Shown: in pieces, positions 1 through 5,738 of the stretch | How positions within the stretch are numbered: position 1 is the first letter of the stretch | Layout: each line of letters opens with the position of its first letter | NCBI GenBank assembly: GCA_913057765.1 | Contig: CAJXPH010000091.1 | Location: forward strand, 1 to 9,964 | From: an uncultured Campylobacteraceae bacterium | GTDB lineage: Bacteria > Campylobacterota > Campylobacteria > Campylobacterales > Arcobacteraceae | Direction of reading: 5' to 3' | DNA: 9,964 nucleotides | Notes under the pieces: generated by a model | What the model was told of the DNA's origin: nothing | The model's database searches: none | Seen by the model: the letters and a program-made list of their open reading frames with translations, nothing else | Made by a program: the position numbers and the translations under genes

Positions 1-55
1 ACGGCATACGAGATCCTCTCTGGTCCGTGGGCTCGGAGATGTGTATAAGAGACAG
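1..55 (+). other. Illumina Nextera P7/i7 adapter (artefact)
   Basis: This is not genomic sequence. Positions 1-14 match the end of the P7 flow-cell primer, 15-22 (CCTCTCTG) match a Nextera i7 index as written in the adapter (N708 from memory), 23-36 are the read-2 linker, and 37-55 are the 19-bp Tn5 mosaic end (AGATGTG...GAGACAG). The linker reads GTCCGTGGG where the standard oligo has GTCTCGTGGG, a one-base deletion that could be an oligo synthesis or sequencing error. Biological sequence begins at 56. Confidence 0.97.
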
Positions 56-1128
56 TTTTTAAATGTCTTTGCATCAGTTTCATCTTCAAATGGTATTAGT
101 TCATGTCCCATTGGACCATAAACATCTGAGCCAATTACATAATAGGCAGAACTTCCATCAATAGGTTTTTGTGAATAATAATCTGTCACCAAAATGTTTT
201 TAATCTTTTCTTTAGAAATAGGGTGTTTATTTTCACTACTTAACCATTTTTTAGGATCAAAGTAAAATTTCATTAAATCTTTCACTCCGTCAAATGAAAA
301 TTTATGTTCATGTTCACCATGAAGGTAGATAATTTGAGCAACCCATCTTGGATATTTTTTGACAAACATTCCACATACTGGACACTTATCTGTATTTTTT
401 ATTTCTATTGGATTTTCAATATGGCTTAAATTTCCAAATCTTTTTACATCCCATAAATAAAGAGATACTGCTTGAAGTTGCGATTCATTTAATTTTTTGC
501 ATAGTTTATTGTTTTTTATATCAGCTTTTAATTCATTTATTTCTAAATACATCGTGGGGTCAATATCTTGGTCGCATCTTTTCTCAAAGATTTTTTTACC
601 TTTTGGATATATCTTTTTCTTCTTTTTTATTTTTAATATTTTTTGGTCTTCTTTTAAAGAGTTTTTAGCTTCTTTTAAAGCTTCATTGAAAGTGCTTAGT
701 TTTCCTTTATATTTTTTAATAAACTCTTGTGCTTCTTCTTTATTAGAAAAAGCAATTTTACTAACTTTACTCATCGTTCCATTTATTTTACTACCAATAA
801 CATAGAAAGCATTCTTTGCATTTATTAGTTTTTCAGTTTTTGCATTTACAACTTTTATATTATTTGAATCTATGCCATATTCTTCTTTATCTTTGGCTAA
901 ACAAGCTATTGAACAATACTGTCTATGTGTGCCATTTTGTAGTGTTGATGTATGTGAAGTTTTATAATATTTTTTAATATTCATACCACAAACAGGACAC
1001 CAATGTTTCTCTTCCCCTTTTTGTATCAAAACAGGGTTAGAAGAAGCTTCTTTTGTGAATTTCCCAGTGGCATGTGTATTTGTTGAAATTATAAATATAA
1101 ATATAAAATATAAAATCTTATTTAACAA
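56..1128 (-). CDS. Exported double-domain NosL-like protein, C-terminus cut off by the adapter
   Basis: The frame is open for 357 codons and runs into the adapter without a stop. The likely start is TTG at 1128-1126, with AAAAGG six bases upstream; no ATG gives the N-terminus. Residues 1-20 form a signal peptide ending THA. The first NosL-type domain (about 44-155) has CPVCGM at 44-49, YCSIACL at 71-77 and a GTM...AF..KEEA..F segment. After a lysine-rich linker, residues 173-226 resemble a class I cytochrome c (KGKKIFEKRC, then LNESQLQAVSLYLW) but lack CxxCH: C185 is kept, the second Cys position is D188 and the haem His position is I189. A second, more classical NosL domain (248 onwards) has CPVCGM at 249-254, the loop HGEHEH at 270-275 and GPMGHE at 338-343. 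NosL proteins bind Cu(I) for nitrous oxide reductase. No nos genes lie here, so periplasmic copper handling is inferred. It is a paralogue of the divergent gene at 1259. Confidence 0.8.
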
Positions 1129-1258
1129 GAGTAGCCTTTTATTTTTTGACAATATTAGCAAAGATTTGTTAAATTAAAGTTAAAAATAAGCTTAAAATTA
1201 ACAATTAATTAACAATTTAAGTATAAGATTTTGTAATTATATATCAAAAGGAAAACTT
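1129..1258. promoter_or_regulatory. Shared divergent promoter region of the two NosL-like genes
   Basis: This 130-bp, very AT-rich gap separates the two divergent paralogues. For the minus-strand gene an extended -10 (TGCTAATAT read on the minus strand) lies at 1160-1152. For the plus-strand gene TATAAG at 1222-1227 is a possible but weak -10. The heptamer TTAACAA occurs at 1198-1204 and 1209-1215 and inverted (TTGTTAA) at 1166-1172, so such heptamers lie on both sides of the gap. This is compatible with coordinated control of both genes, which is inference. Confidence 0.5.
1196..1217 (+). repeat. Perfect tandem direct repeat, 2 x 11 bp
   Basis: AATTAACAATT occurs twice back to back (1196-1206 and 1207-1217). 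The period is close to one helical turn, so two protein copies could bind the same face of the DNA. It ends 41 bp before the ATG at 1259. An operator role is possible, but low-complexity AT sequence could also produce it by slippage. Confidence 0.6.
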
Positions 1259-1957
1259 ATGAAAAAGTTATTATTGTCAATTTTAGTTATTGGATTATTT
1301 GTTTCATCTTCATCTGCAAGTGAGATGGTAAAAAAACAAAATAAAATGAGATACCAAGCAGTTCCTGCTTCAAAAGCAACGTTAGTTCAAGAAGGTGATT
1401 CAAAAGCATATTGTCCAGTTTGTGGTATGACATTACCAATGTTTTATAAAACAAATCACGCTGCAAAATCAGTAAATGGGATGAAACAATATTGTTCTAT
1501 TCATTGTTTAGTTGAAGATAAAATTATAAATAAAGCTGATTTATCTGAGTTAAAAGTAGTTAATAATAGTGATATGAAATTTATTAAAGCAAAAGATGCA
1601 TTTTATGTAGTAGGTAGTAGTAAGCCTGCAACTATGGCAATGGTTAGTAAATATGGATTTGCTAAAAAAGATGATGCTCAAAAATTTGCAAAAGCAAATG
1701 GTGGAGATGTTAAAACATTTGATGATGTATATGCAATGGTTTCTGGTGAACTTAAAAAAGAAAGTGCCATGATTGCAAAAAGACAAAAGAAAATGGAAAT
1801 GATGGGTGGAAAAATTTACGGTAAAATGTGTAAAAAAACAGATAAAAAATTTAATTCAACTGCAGAAGCAAAAACATTTATTATGAAAAATAAATTATGT
1901 GGAGAGTTAAAAGGTAAGAAATTACAAGCTGTAGGAATTTACTTAGGAAGAAGATAA
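1259..1957 (+). CDS. Exported NosL-like protein with degenerate cytochrome-c-like C-terminal module
   Basis: The protein has 232 residues, an ATG start and AAAAGGA six bases upstream. Residues 1-20 form a signal peptide (MKK, hydrophobic core, cleavage after SSSSA), with no lipobox cysteine. The NosL-type domain has CPVCGM at 52-57, YCSIHCL at 78-84, and a region with KDAFYVVGSS (112-121), ATM (124-126) and KKDDAQKFAKANGG (136-149). A charged, Met-rich linker (KRQKKMEMMGG) leads to a module at about 183-230: GGKIYGKMC, then NKLCGELKGKKLQAVGIYL. This resembles a c-type cytochrome core, but CxxCH is gone: C191 stays, the second Cys is T194 and the His is D195. C191 and C214 match C185 and C210 of the divergent paralogue. 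It lacks that protein's second NosL domain. Metal binding is likely from the conserved Cys, Met and His residues; the exact role is unknown. Confidence 0.8.
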   Translation: MKKLLLSILVIGLFVSSSSASEMVKKQNKMRYQAVPASKATLVQEGDSKAYCPVCGMTLPMFYKTNHAAKSVNGMKQYCSIHCLVEDKIINKADLSELKVVNNSDMKFIKAKDAFYVVGSSKPATMAMVSKYGFAKKDDAQKFAKANGGDVKTFDDVYAMVSGELKKESAMIAKRQKKMEMMGGKIYGKMCKKTDKKFNSTAEAKTFIMKNKLCGELKGKKLQAVGIYLGRR

Positions 1958-1971
1958 ACAACTTCTTTATA

Positions 1972-2001
1972 AAAAAAGAGAACTTTTCAGTTCTCTTTTT
2001 T
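1972..2001 (+). terminator. Intrinsic terminator after the NosL-like gene
   Basis: AAAAAAGAGAACT (1972-1984) pairs perfectly with AGTTCTCTTTTTT (1989-2001) around the loop TTTC. The 13-bp stem ends in a T-run and starts 15 bp after the stop codon. The A-run on the left arm would let it work on the other strand too, but no gene converges there. Confidence 0.85.
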
Positions 2002-2049
2002 CTCACAATACTCATAATCTATAAAAGCAACCTATAAATAAAATTTAAC

Positions 2050-2055
2050 TATAAT
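2050..2055 (+). promoter_or_regulatory. -10 box for purH
   Basis: TATAAT followed by CGCGCC, a small GC island in AT-rich DNA, lies 44 bp before the purH ATG. No -35 box is evident, as is usual for Campylobacterota sigma-70 promoters. Confidence 0.6.
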
Positions 2056-2099
2056 CGCGCCATAAAATACGAACAAACAATCAAAAAAGGTAAATCTTA

Positions 2100-3632
2100 A
2101 TGAGAGCATTAATCAGTGTTAGTGATAAGAGTGGTGTTGAAAACTTTGCTAAAGAACTTGTGTCTTTAGGTTATGAAATTATTTCAACAGGTGGTACATA
2201 CAATAAATTAAAAGATGCAGGAATTGCTGTAATTGAAGCAAATGAAGTTACAAAATTTCCTGAATGTTTTGAAGGTAGGGTTAAAACTTTAAACCCTTAT
2301 ATCCATGGTGGTATCTTACATAGACGTGATAAACAATCTCATCTTGACCAAGCTAAAGAATTAGGTGTTGAAGGTATTGACTTAGTATGTGTAAACCTTT
2401 ACCCATTTAAAGCAACAATAGAAAAAACTGATGACTTTGAAGAAATCATTGAGAATATTGATATTGGTGGACCAGCAATGGTTAGATCAGCTGCAAAGAA
2501 TCATGACTCTGTAATCATTGTTACTGATGTTGTTGATTATGATGTTGTTCTAAACAATCTTAAAAATGATACAAATACACAAGAGTTCAGACGAGATATG
2601 ATGATTAAAGCTTATGAGCATACAGCTGCTTATGATTCTATGATTGCTAATTATATGAACAAAAGATTTAACAATGGTATGGGTGCTAAGCAATTCATCG
2701 TTGGTGAAAAAGTATTTGATACAAGATATGGAGAAAATCCACATCAAAAAGGTGCTCTATACGAATTTGATAAACACTTATCAAATAAATTTATCACGCT
2801 TAAAGGTGAAGCATCATTTAACAACATGGGTGATATCTCTGGTGCTGCAAAAATTGCATCTGCTTTTGGTGATGACAATGCAGTATGTATTGTAAAACAT
2901 GGAAACCCTTGTGGATTTGCTATTAAAGATACTTTATTAGAATCATATGAAGAAGCTTTAAGATGTGATCCAATTTCTGCATTTGGTGGTGTTGTTGCTG
3001 TTAATGGTACTATTGATTTGCCTTTAGCTATTAAAATGAATGAAATTTTCTTAGAAGTTGTATTTGCAGCTGACTTTACAGCTGAAGCTGAAGCAGAATT
3101 AAATAAGAAAAAAAGAATCAAACTATTTAAACAAGGTACAGCAAAATTAGAAATGGCAAGTGATGCTTTTAACTTTAAGATTGTTGATGGTGGATTTGTA
3201 TATCAAGATGCAGATAAAGTAGAAGACGATGAAGTTGTAAATTCTGAATTAAAATCAACTAGAGCTGCAACTGCACAAGAAGTAAAAGATATGGAAATAG
3301 CTTATAAAGTTGCTTCTTTAACAAAATCAAACTGTGTTGTATATGTTAAAAACTCTGCAATGGTTGCTGTTGGTATGGGTATGACTTCAAGAGTTGATGC
3401 TGCGAAAGCTGCTTTAAGAAAAGCAGAAGACTTAGGTATTGATGTAAGTGGTTCAGTATTAGCATCTGAAGCATTCTTCCCATTTAGAGATTCAATAGAT
3501 TCTGCACAAGAAGCAGGTGTTAAATGTGTAATTGAACCAGGTGGTTCTATTAGAGATGATGAGATTATAGAAGCTGCAAATGAATTTGGTATGGCTTTAT
3601 ACTTCTCAGGAAAAAGACACTTCCTACACTAA
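2100..3632 (+). CDS. purH: Bifunctional AICAR formyltransferase / IMP cyclohydrolase PurH
   Basis: PurH catalyses the last two steps of de novo purine synthesis in the cytoplasm: formylation of AICAR with 10-formyl-tetrahydrofolate, then ring closure of FAICAR to IMP. At 510 residues it is full length for the family. The N-terminal MGS-like cyclohydrolase domain (about 1-190) shows ISVSDKSG (5-12), STGGT (29-33) and GRVKTLNP (59-66). The transformylase domain carries RYGENPHQ (209-216), the catalytic pair K266-H267 in KHGNPCG, and CDPISAFGG (about 289-297). The C-terminus has AFFPFRDSID and EPGGSIRDDE and ends in RHFLH, where many bacterial PurH proteins end RHFRH. The start has AAAAAAGG eight bases upstream and agrees with the conserved MRALISVSDKSG opening. 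No other pur gene is nearby, so it is probably transcribed alone from the -10 box at 2050. Confidence 0.98.
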   Translation: MRALISVSDKSGVENFAKELVSLGYEIISTGGTYNKLKDAGIAVIEANEVTKFPECFEGRVKTLNPYIHGGILHRRDKQSHLDQAKELGVEGIDLVCVNLYPFKATIEKTDDFEEIIENIDIGGPAMVRSAAKNHDSVIIVTDVVDYDVVLNNLKNDTNTQEFRRDMMIKAYEHTAAYDSMIANYMNKRFNNGMGAKQFIVGEKVFDTRYGENPHQKGALYEFDKHLSNKFITLKGEASFNNMGDISGAAKIASAFGDDNAVCIVKHGNPCGFAIKDTLLESYEEALRCDPISAFGGVVAVNGTIDLPLAIKMNEIFLEVVFAADFTAEAEAELNKKKRIKLFKQGTAKLEMASDAFNFKIVDGGFVYQDADKVEDDEVVNSELKSTRAATAQEVKDMEIAYKVASLTKSNCVVYVKNSAMVAVGMGMTSRVDAAKAALRKAEDLGIDVSGSVLASEAFFPFRDSIDSAQEAGVKCVIEPGGSIRDDEIIEAANEFGMALYFSGKRHFLH

Positions 3633-3775
3633 AAAGGTGATTTAAATAATCATCTTCCTTCATAACTCGGCGTTAGAGAATATATCCCTCTAGTCACTTA
3701 CTTCTAGTAAGCTCCTACGAGGGATATATTCTCTGCCTTGATTTATTTCGAAATCTAATCATTTAAATCACTTTT
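3632..3775. repeat. Nested inverted repeat downstream of purH
   Basis: The outer arms are AAAAGGTGATTTAAAT (3632-3647) and ATTTAAATCACTTTT (3761-3775), pairing over 11 bp plus four more after a one-base bulge. They overlap the final base of the purH stop codon. Inside, a perfect 16-bp stem (3675-3690 with 3719-3734) encloses a smaller hairpin, CTTAC (3697-3701) with GTAAG (3707-3711). GGC (3669-3671) and GCC (3735-3737) extend the inner stem after a three-base bulge. It could terminate purH transcription or be a small mobile palindromic repeat; no coding potential is seen. Confidence 0.75.
3675..3734 (+). terminator. Long hairpin, possible terminator of purH
   Basis: AGAGAATATATCCCTC pairs perfectly with GAGGGATATATTCTCT over 16 bp, with a 28-base top containing its own 5-bp hairpin. 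No T-run follows directly (the 3' flank is GCCTTGATTT), so it is not a textbook intrinsic terminator. Protection of the mRNA 3' end or a repeat element are alternatives. Confidence 0.4.
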
Positions 3776-3782
3776 AATTAGA

Positions 3783-3788
3783 TATAAT
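3783..3788 (+). promoter_or_regulatory. -10 box for the 97-aa membrane protein gene
   Basis: TATAAT in the context TTAGATATAATTA, 28 bp before the ATG and just outside the right arm of the nested inverted repeat. No -35 box is seen. Confidence 0.55.
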
Positions 3789-3816
3789 TATTACAAAATT
3801 TGGAGTTTGTATTAAA

Positions 3817-4110
3817 ATGGAAGCAGTATCAATTTTATCATTTATAGTTGCAGTATTTTCAGTAATATTTGCTTGGAGGTCATCTTTAGAGGCTAAAAAA
3901 GCTAATGATATAGGACGATTAAACTCGTTATTTGCTTTTAAAGAACATTATTTAAATCAATTGAAAAATTTGGAAGATAAAAGTATTTTTTTAAAGGAAA
4001 GTAAAAGTGCTCAAGAATCAATACAAAAAGAATATGGAGAAATTGATTTAAAATATAGAGATATAAAAAAAGAATTAGAACAATATCACAATAAAGTTAT
4101 GAACCCTTAA
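3817..4110 (+). CDS. Small membrane-anchored helical protein, function unknown
   Basis: I do not recognise this 97-residue protein. Residues 3-20 (AVSILSFIVAVFSVIFAW) form one membrane segment next to the N-terminus. The rest, from RSSLEAKKAND onward, is highly charged (many Lys and Glu) with a heptad-like hydrophobic pattern, consistent with a long cytoplasmic helix or coiled coil. The pattern of a short N-terminal anchor and a helical tail is common in small bacterial proteins of unknown role. GGAG lies 11 bp before the ATG, slightly far, and a TATAAT box sits 28 bp upstream, so expression is plausible. It lies between two hairpin-rich gaps, and neither neighbour suggests a pathway. Confidence 0.65.
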   Translation: MEAVSILSFIVAVFSVIFAWRSSLEAKKANDIGRLNSLFAFKEHYLNQLKNLEDKSIFLKESKSAQESIQKEYGEIDLKYRDIKKELEQYHNKVMNP

Positions 4111-4203
4111 TATAATAAAAGTCGGTATATCTTTTTCCTACCTTTATTGAAGCCGAAGACTTTGCTTTTTAAAGCGAAAAAAGCCGAAACTGTCTGACTG
4201 TAA

Positions 4204-4224
4204 AAAGTGACTAAATGTCACTTT
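4204..4224. repeat. Perfect 8-bp hairpin
   Basis: AAAGTGAC (4204-4211) pairs with GTCACTTT (4217-4224) around the loop TAAAT. No T-run follows. It is part of the hairpin cluster before the 130-aa gene. Confidence 0.6.
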
Positions 4225-4303
4225 AGAAAGGAGTTTTGCAGGCTAGCTTAAAAAAGAAAAGTGAGAGGGAAGCTTTGCCTTCAATAACCGGTAGTTGTTT
4301 TTG

Positions 4304-4330
4304 CCTACTTTTTGTCAATACAAAAGTAGG
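4304..4330. repeat. CCTACTTTT...AAAAGTAGG hairpin
   Basis: CCTACTTTTTG (4304-4314) pairs with CAAAAGTAGG (4321-4330), ten base pairs with one bulged T, around the loop TCAATA. It sits directly before the -10 box of the next gene, so it could act as a terminator for upstream transcription or be the end of a repeat element. Confidence 0.6.
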
Positions 4331-4331
4331 A

Positions 4332-4337
4332 TATAAT
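4332..4337 (+). promoter_or_regulatory. -10 box for the 130-aa protein gene
   Basis: TATAAT two bases after the preceding hairpin and 19 bp before the ATG at 4357. The untranslated leader would be only about 10-15 bases, with AAAAAGG at 4343-4349 serving as ribosome-binding site. Confidence 0.55.
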
Positions 4338-4356
4338 AAAACAAAAAGGCTCAGCC

Positions 4357-4749
4357 ATGAAAGTCCACCTAAGCTCAGCAACAATCCAATCCTACGAAAA
4401 CAAAAACAAATCAATGGATTTATTCTACAATCCTATAGTAATCTTTGAAAAAACAAAACCTTTCTTAATAGAACAGTTAAAAGATATTAAATTCAGTATT
4501 GAATCAAATATAATTGGCTCACACAATTTTGATGTTCAAATAATTCAAAAACCAGCTTTAGAAGATACTGAAGATAGAATTTTTATTGAATTTAGATTAT
4601 CAAAAAAAGATGTTTCTTTTATATACGATAATTACTCTTGTAGGATTTATTTTTCTGCTACTTTGGAGTTTTTAGATAAAACCAATATACAAATAGAACA
4701 TGAAGTTTTAGGAATTGTAAAGACGAAATGGTCAAAAGGTTTGATCTAA
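4357..4749 (+). CDS. Hypothetical protein, 130 aa, unrecognised
   Basis: I do not recognise a family. The sequence has no signal peptide or membrane segment. It alternates polar and hydrophobic residues in the second half (DVQIIQKP, RIFIEFRLSKKDVSFIYDNYSCRIYFSATLEFL, in separate stretches), suggesting a beta-rich soluble fold ending in IEHEVLGIVKTKW. The ATG has AAAAAGG seven bases upstream and a TATAAT box at 4332, which support this start; a second ATG at residue 20 (MDLFYNP) would remove a Ser/Asn/Lys-rich leader that could be less conserved. A terminator follows the stop within three bases. It is probably monocistronic, and its context gives no functional clue. Confidence 0.7.
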   Translation: MKVHLSSATIQSYENKNKSMDLFYNPIVIFEKTKPFLIEQLKDIKFSIESNIIGSHNFDVQIIQKPALEDTEDRIFIEFRLSKKDVSFIYDNYSCRIYFSATLEFLDKTNIQIEHEVLGIVKTKWSKGLI

Positions 4750-4751
4750 TC

Positions 4752-4782
4752 TAAAGCCGTAGGAGAGAGAATTACGGCTTTA
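4752..4782 (+). terminator. Terminator hairpin after the 130-aa gene
   Basis: TAAAGCCGTA (4752-4761) pairs perfectly with TACGGCTTTA (4773-4782) around an 11-base loop, starting three bases after the TAA at 4747-4749. The T-run is short (three Ts within the stem, then AAATTATT), so efficiency is uncertain. Confidence 0.6.
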
Positions 4783-5013
4783 AATTATTGTAATGACTAG
4801 TAAACAAACTGTAAAAAAACTAATCATTATAAACATAAAAGTCCTTCTTGAATAGGATTTATTATTATATAGTGAGCATATGACAATAAGATGACATTCT
4901 TCTGAAATATCAAATTTAATCTAAAATATACCTATCTTTGATTCCTTTGCTATCTAAGCTTAATACTTTGGTTTTGTTATTGTATTTGCTCTACTGTATC
5001 CGTAAAAATAGAT
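4783..5013. other. Intergenic stretch with no recognisable feature
   Basis: Between the hairpin and the next -10 box I find no credible gene, RNA or repeat. Reading frames on both strands are short and have no ribosome-binding sites. The stretch may hold decayed coding sequence, but nothing is identifiable. Confidence 0.5.
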
Positions 5014-5019
5014 TATAAT
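5014..5019 (+). promoter_or_regulatory. -10 box for the Nudix gene
   Basis: TATAAT, 44 bp before the ATG at 5064. A second candidate, TATACT, lies at 5031-5036 (27 bp before the ATG). The sequence cannot decide between them. Confidence 0.45.
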
Positions 5020-5063
5020 CGAAATTTTGTTATACTAAAGTAATAATATATAGAAAAGATAAT

Positions 5064-5717
5064 ATGAATAAAAAACATTTTAAAACATTTATAAAAAACT
5101 TACCACTAGACGTTAACGTAATGGGAAGAGACAGATACTTTAATTCTGCTGTTTTAATTCCTTTGGTGAAAATTGATGGTGAGTATCATTTACTATTTCA
5201 AAAAAGAGCTGCGAATATTAGACAAGGTGGAGATATATGTTTCCCTGGTGGTGGATATGAAGATTGTGATAAATCTTTTAAACATACAGCACTAAGAGAG
5301 ACAAAAGAAGAACTAGGAATTAAGAAAAAAGATATAAAAATCTTAGGACAACTAGATACTTACGTAGCTCCAATTGGTGCAGTAATTGAACCCTTTGTTG
5401 GAGTTATAAAGAAAAAAGCTATTGATAATATGATAATAGACCCTTCTGAAGTTGAAAGTACCTTACTTATTCCTATGAAGTTTTTTAAAGAACATCAACC
5501 TGAAACATATACTTTAAAATATGAAGTTCATCCCTTTTCTATAAATGAAGATGGAGAAAAAGAAGTTCATTTCCCTGTTGAGGAACTAGGTCTTCCTGAA
5601 GCATATCGTAAACCTTGGGGACATAAACGTCACAAAGTTTGGGTTTATAAATATGAAAATGAAGTTATTTGGGGAATCACTGCTGTAATTATTAATGACT
5701 TGTTAAAAAGATATTAA
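5064..5717 (+). CDS. Nudix hydrolase, CoA-pyrophosphatase-like
   Basis: This 217-residue protein belongs to the Nudix superfamily, which cleaves nucleoside diphosphates linked to another group. LLFQKRAANIRQGGDICFPGG (two adjoining pieces at 43-54 and 55-63) resembles the signature before the Nudix box in CoA-type members, which hydrolyse CoA to phosphopantetheine and 3',5'-ADP. The Nudix box follows from G64: the core RETKEELGI (78-86) keeps R78, E79, E82 and E83 for metal binding, but the first Glu of the canonical G-x5-E-x7-REUxEE pattern is K70, with acidic E66, D67 and D69 nearby. GQLDTYVAPIGAVIEPFVGVI-type sequence after the box also fits the CoA group. The ribosome-binding site is weak (AGAAAAGAT). 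The C-terminal third is less typical, so substrate assignment is tentative; the fold is secure. Confidence 0.9.
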   Translation: MNKKHFKTFIKNLPLDVNVMGRDRYFNSAVLIPLVKIDGEYHLLFQKRAANIRQGGDICFPGGGYEDCDKSFKHTALRETKEELGIKKKDIKILGQLDTYVAPIGAVIEPFVGVIKKKAIDNMIIDPSEVESTLLIPMKFFKEHQPETYTLKYEVHPFSINEDGEKEVHFPVEELGLPEAYRKPWGHKRHKVWVYKYENEVIWGITAVIINDLLKRY

Positions 5718-5738
5718 CTTTTTAATAAGTTAATATCT
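5709..5738. terminator. Bidirectional terminator shared by the convergent Nudix and DsrE genes
   Basis: AGATATTAACTT (5709-5720) pairs perfectly with AAGTTAATATCT (5727-5738) around the loop TTTAAT. The Nudix stop codon (TAA at 5715-5717) and part of the minus-strand stop codon (TAG, 5739-5737) fall inside the stem. The A-rich left flank and T-containing loop suit use on both strands, but the stem is AT-rich and weak. Confidence 0.6.

Larger units (their letters stand above)
4111..4356. other. Non-coding gap with several hairpins and short repeats
   Basis: I see no credible gene in this 246-bp gap. AAGCCGAA occurs twice (4150-4157, 4181-4188). TTTGCTTT and AAAGCGAAA near 4161-4178 form an imperfect hairpin. 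Two clean hairpins follow, at 4204-4224 and 4304-4330. An AAAGGAG motif at 4227-4233 looks like a ribosome-binding site but is not placed before a convincing start. It is locally less AT-rich than its flanks and looks like a dispersed intergenic element; that is inference from general appearance. Confidence 0.4.

Noticed and set aside
408..805. Two overlapping plus-strand open frames rich in Phe, Leu and Ser
   Set aside because: They are antisense to the minus-strand NosL-like gene, which has a signal peptide, two CPVCGM motifs and consistent domain structure. Their Phe/Leu-rich composition is what the reverse of Lys/Glu-rich coding DNA gives.
2550..3121. Open frames inside purH on the minus strand and in another plus frame
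   Set aside because: They overlap a full-length, strongly conserved purH and lack ribosome-binding sites or recognisable motifs.
4223..4448. Overlapping open frames of 63 aa (minus) and 70 aa (plus) across the hairpin cluster
   Set aside because: Both run through hairpins, the -10 box and the start of the better supported 130-aa gene. Neither has a credible start signal; the plus frame has no ribosome-binding site at its ATG and the two are mirror products of the same sequence.
4793..4855. 20-codon plus-strand micro-ORF starting MTSKQTVKK
   Set aside because: No ribosome-binding site or promoter precedes it, it lies directly after a terminator, and such short frames are expected by chance.
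4916..4990. Minus-strand 24-codon stretch ending KVLSLDSKGIKDRYILD, reminiscent of the patatin opening ILSLDGGGIRG
   Set aside because: It is preceded and followed by stops within 75 bp, has no start codon signal, and lacks the key glycines. A chance resemblance or an unidentifiable remnant cannot be told apart.
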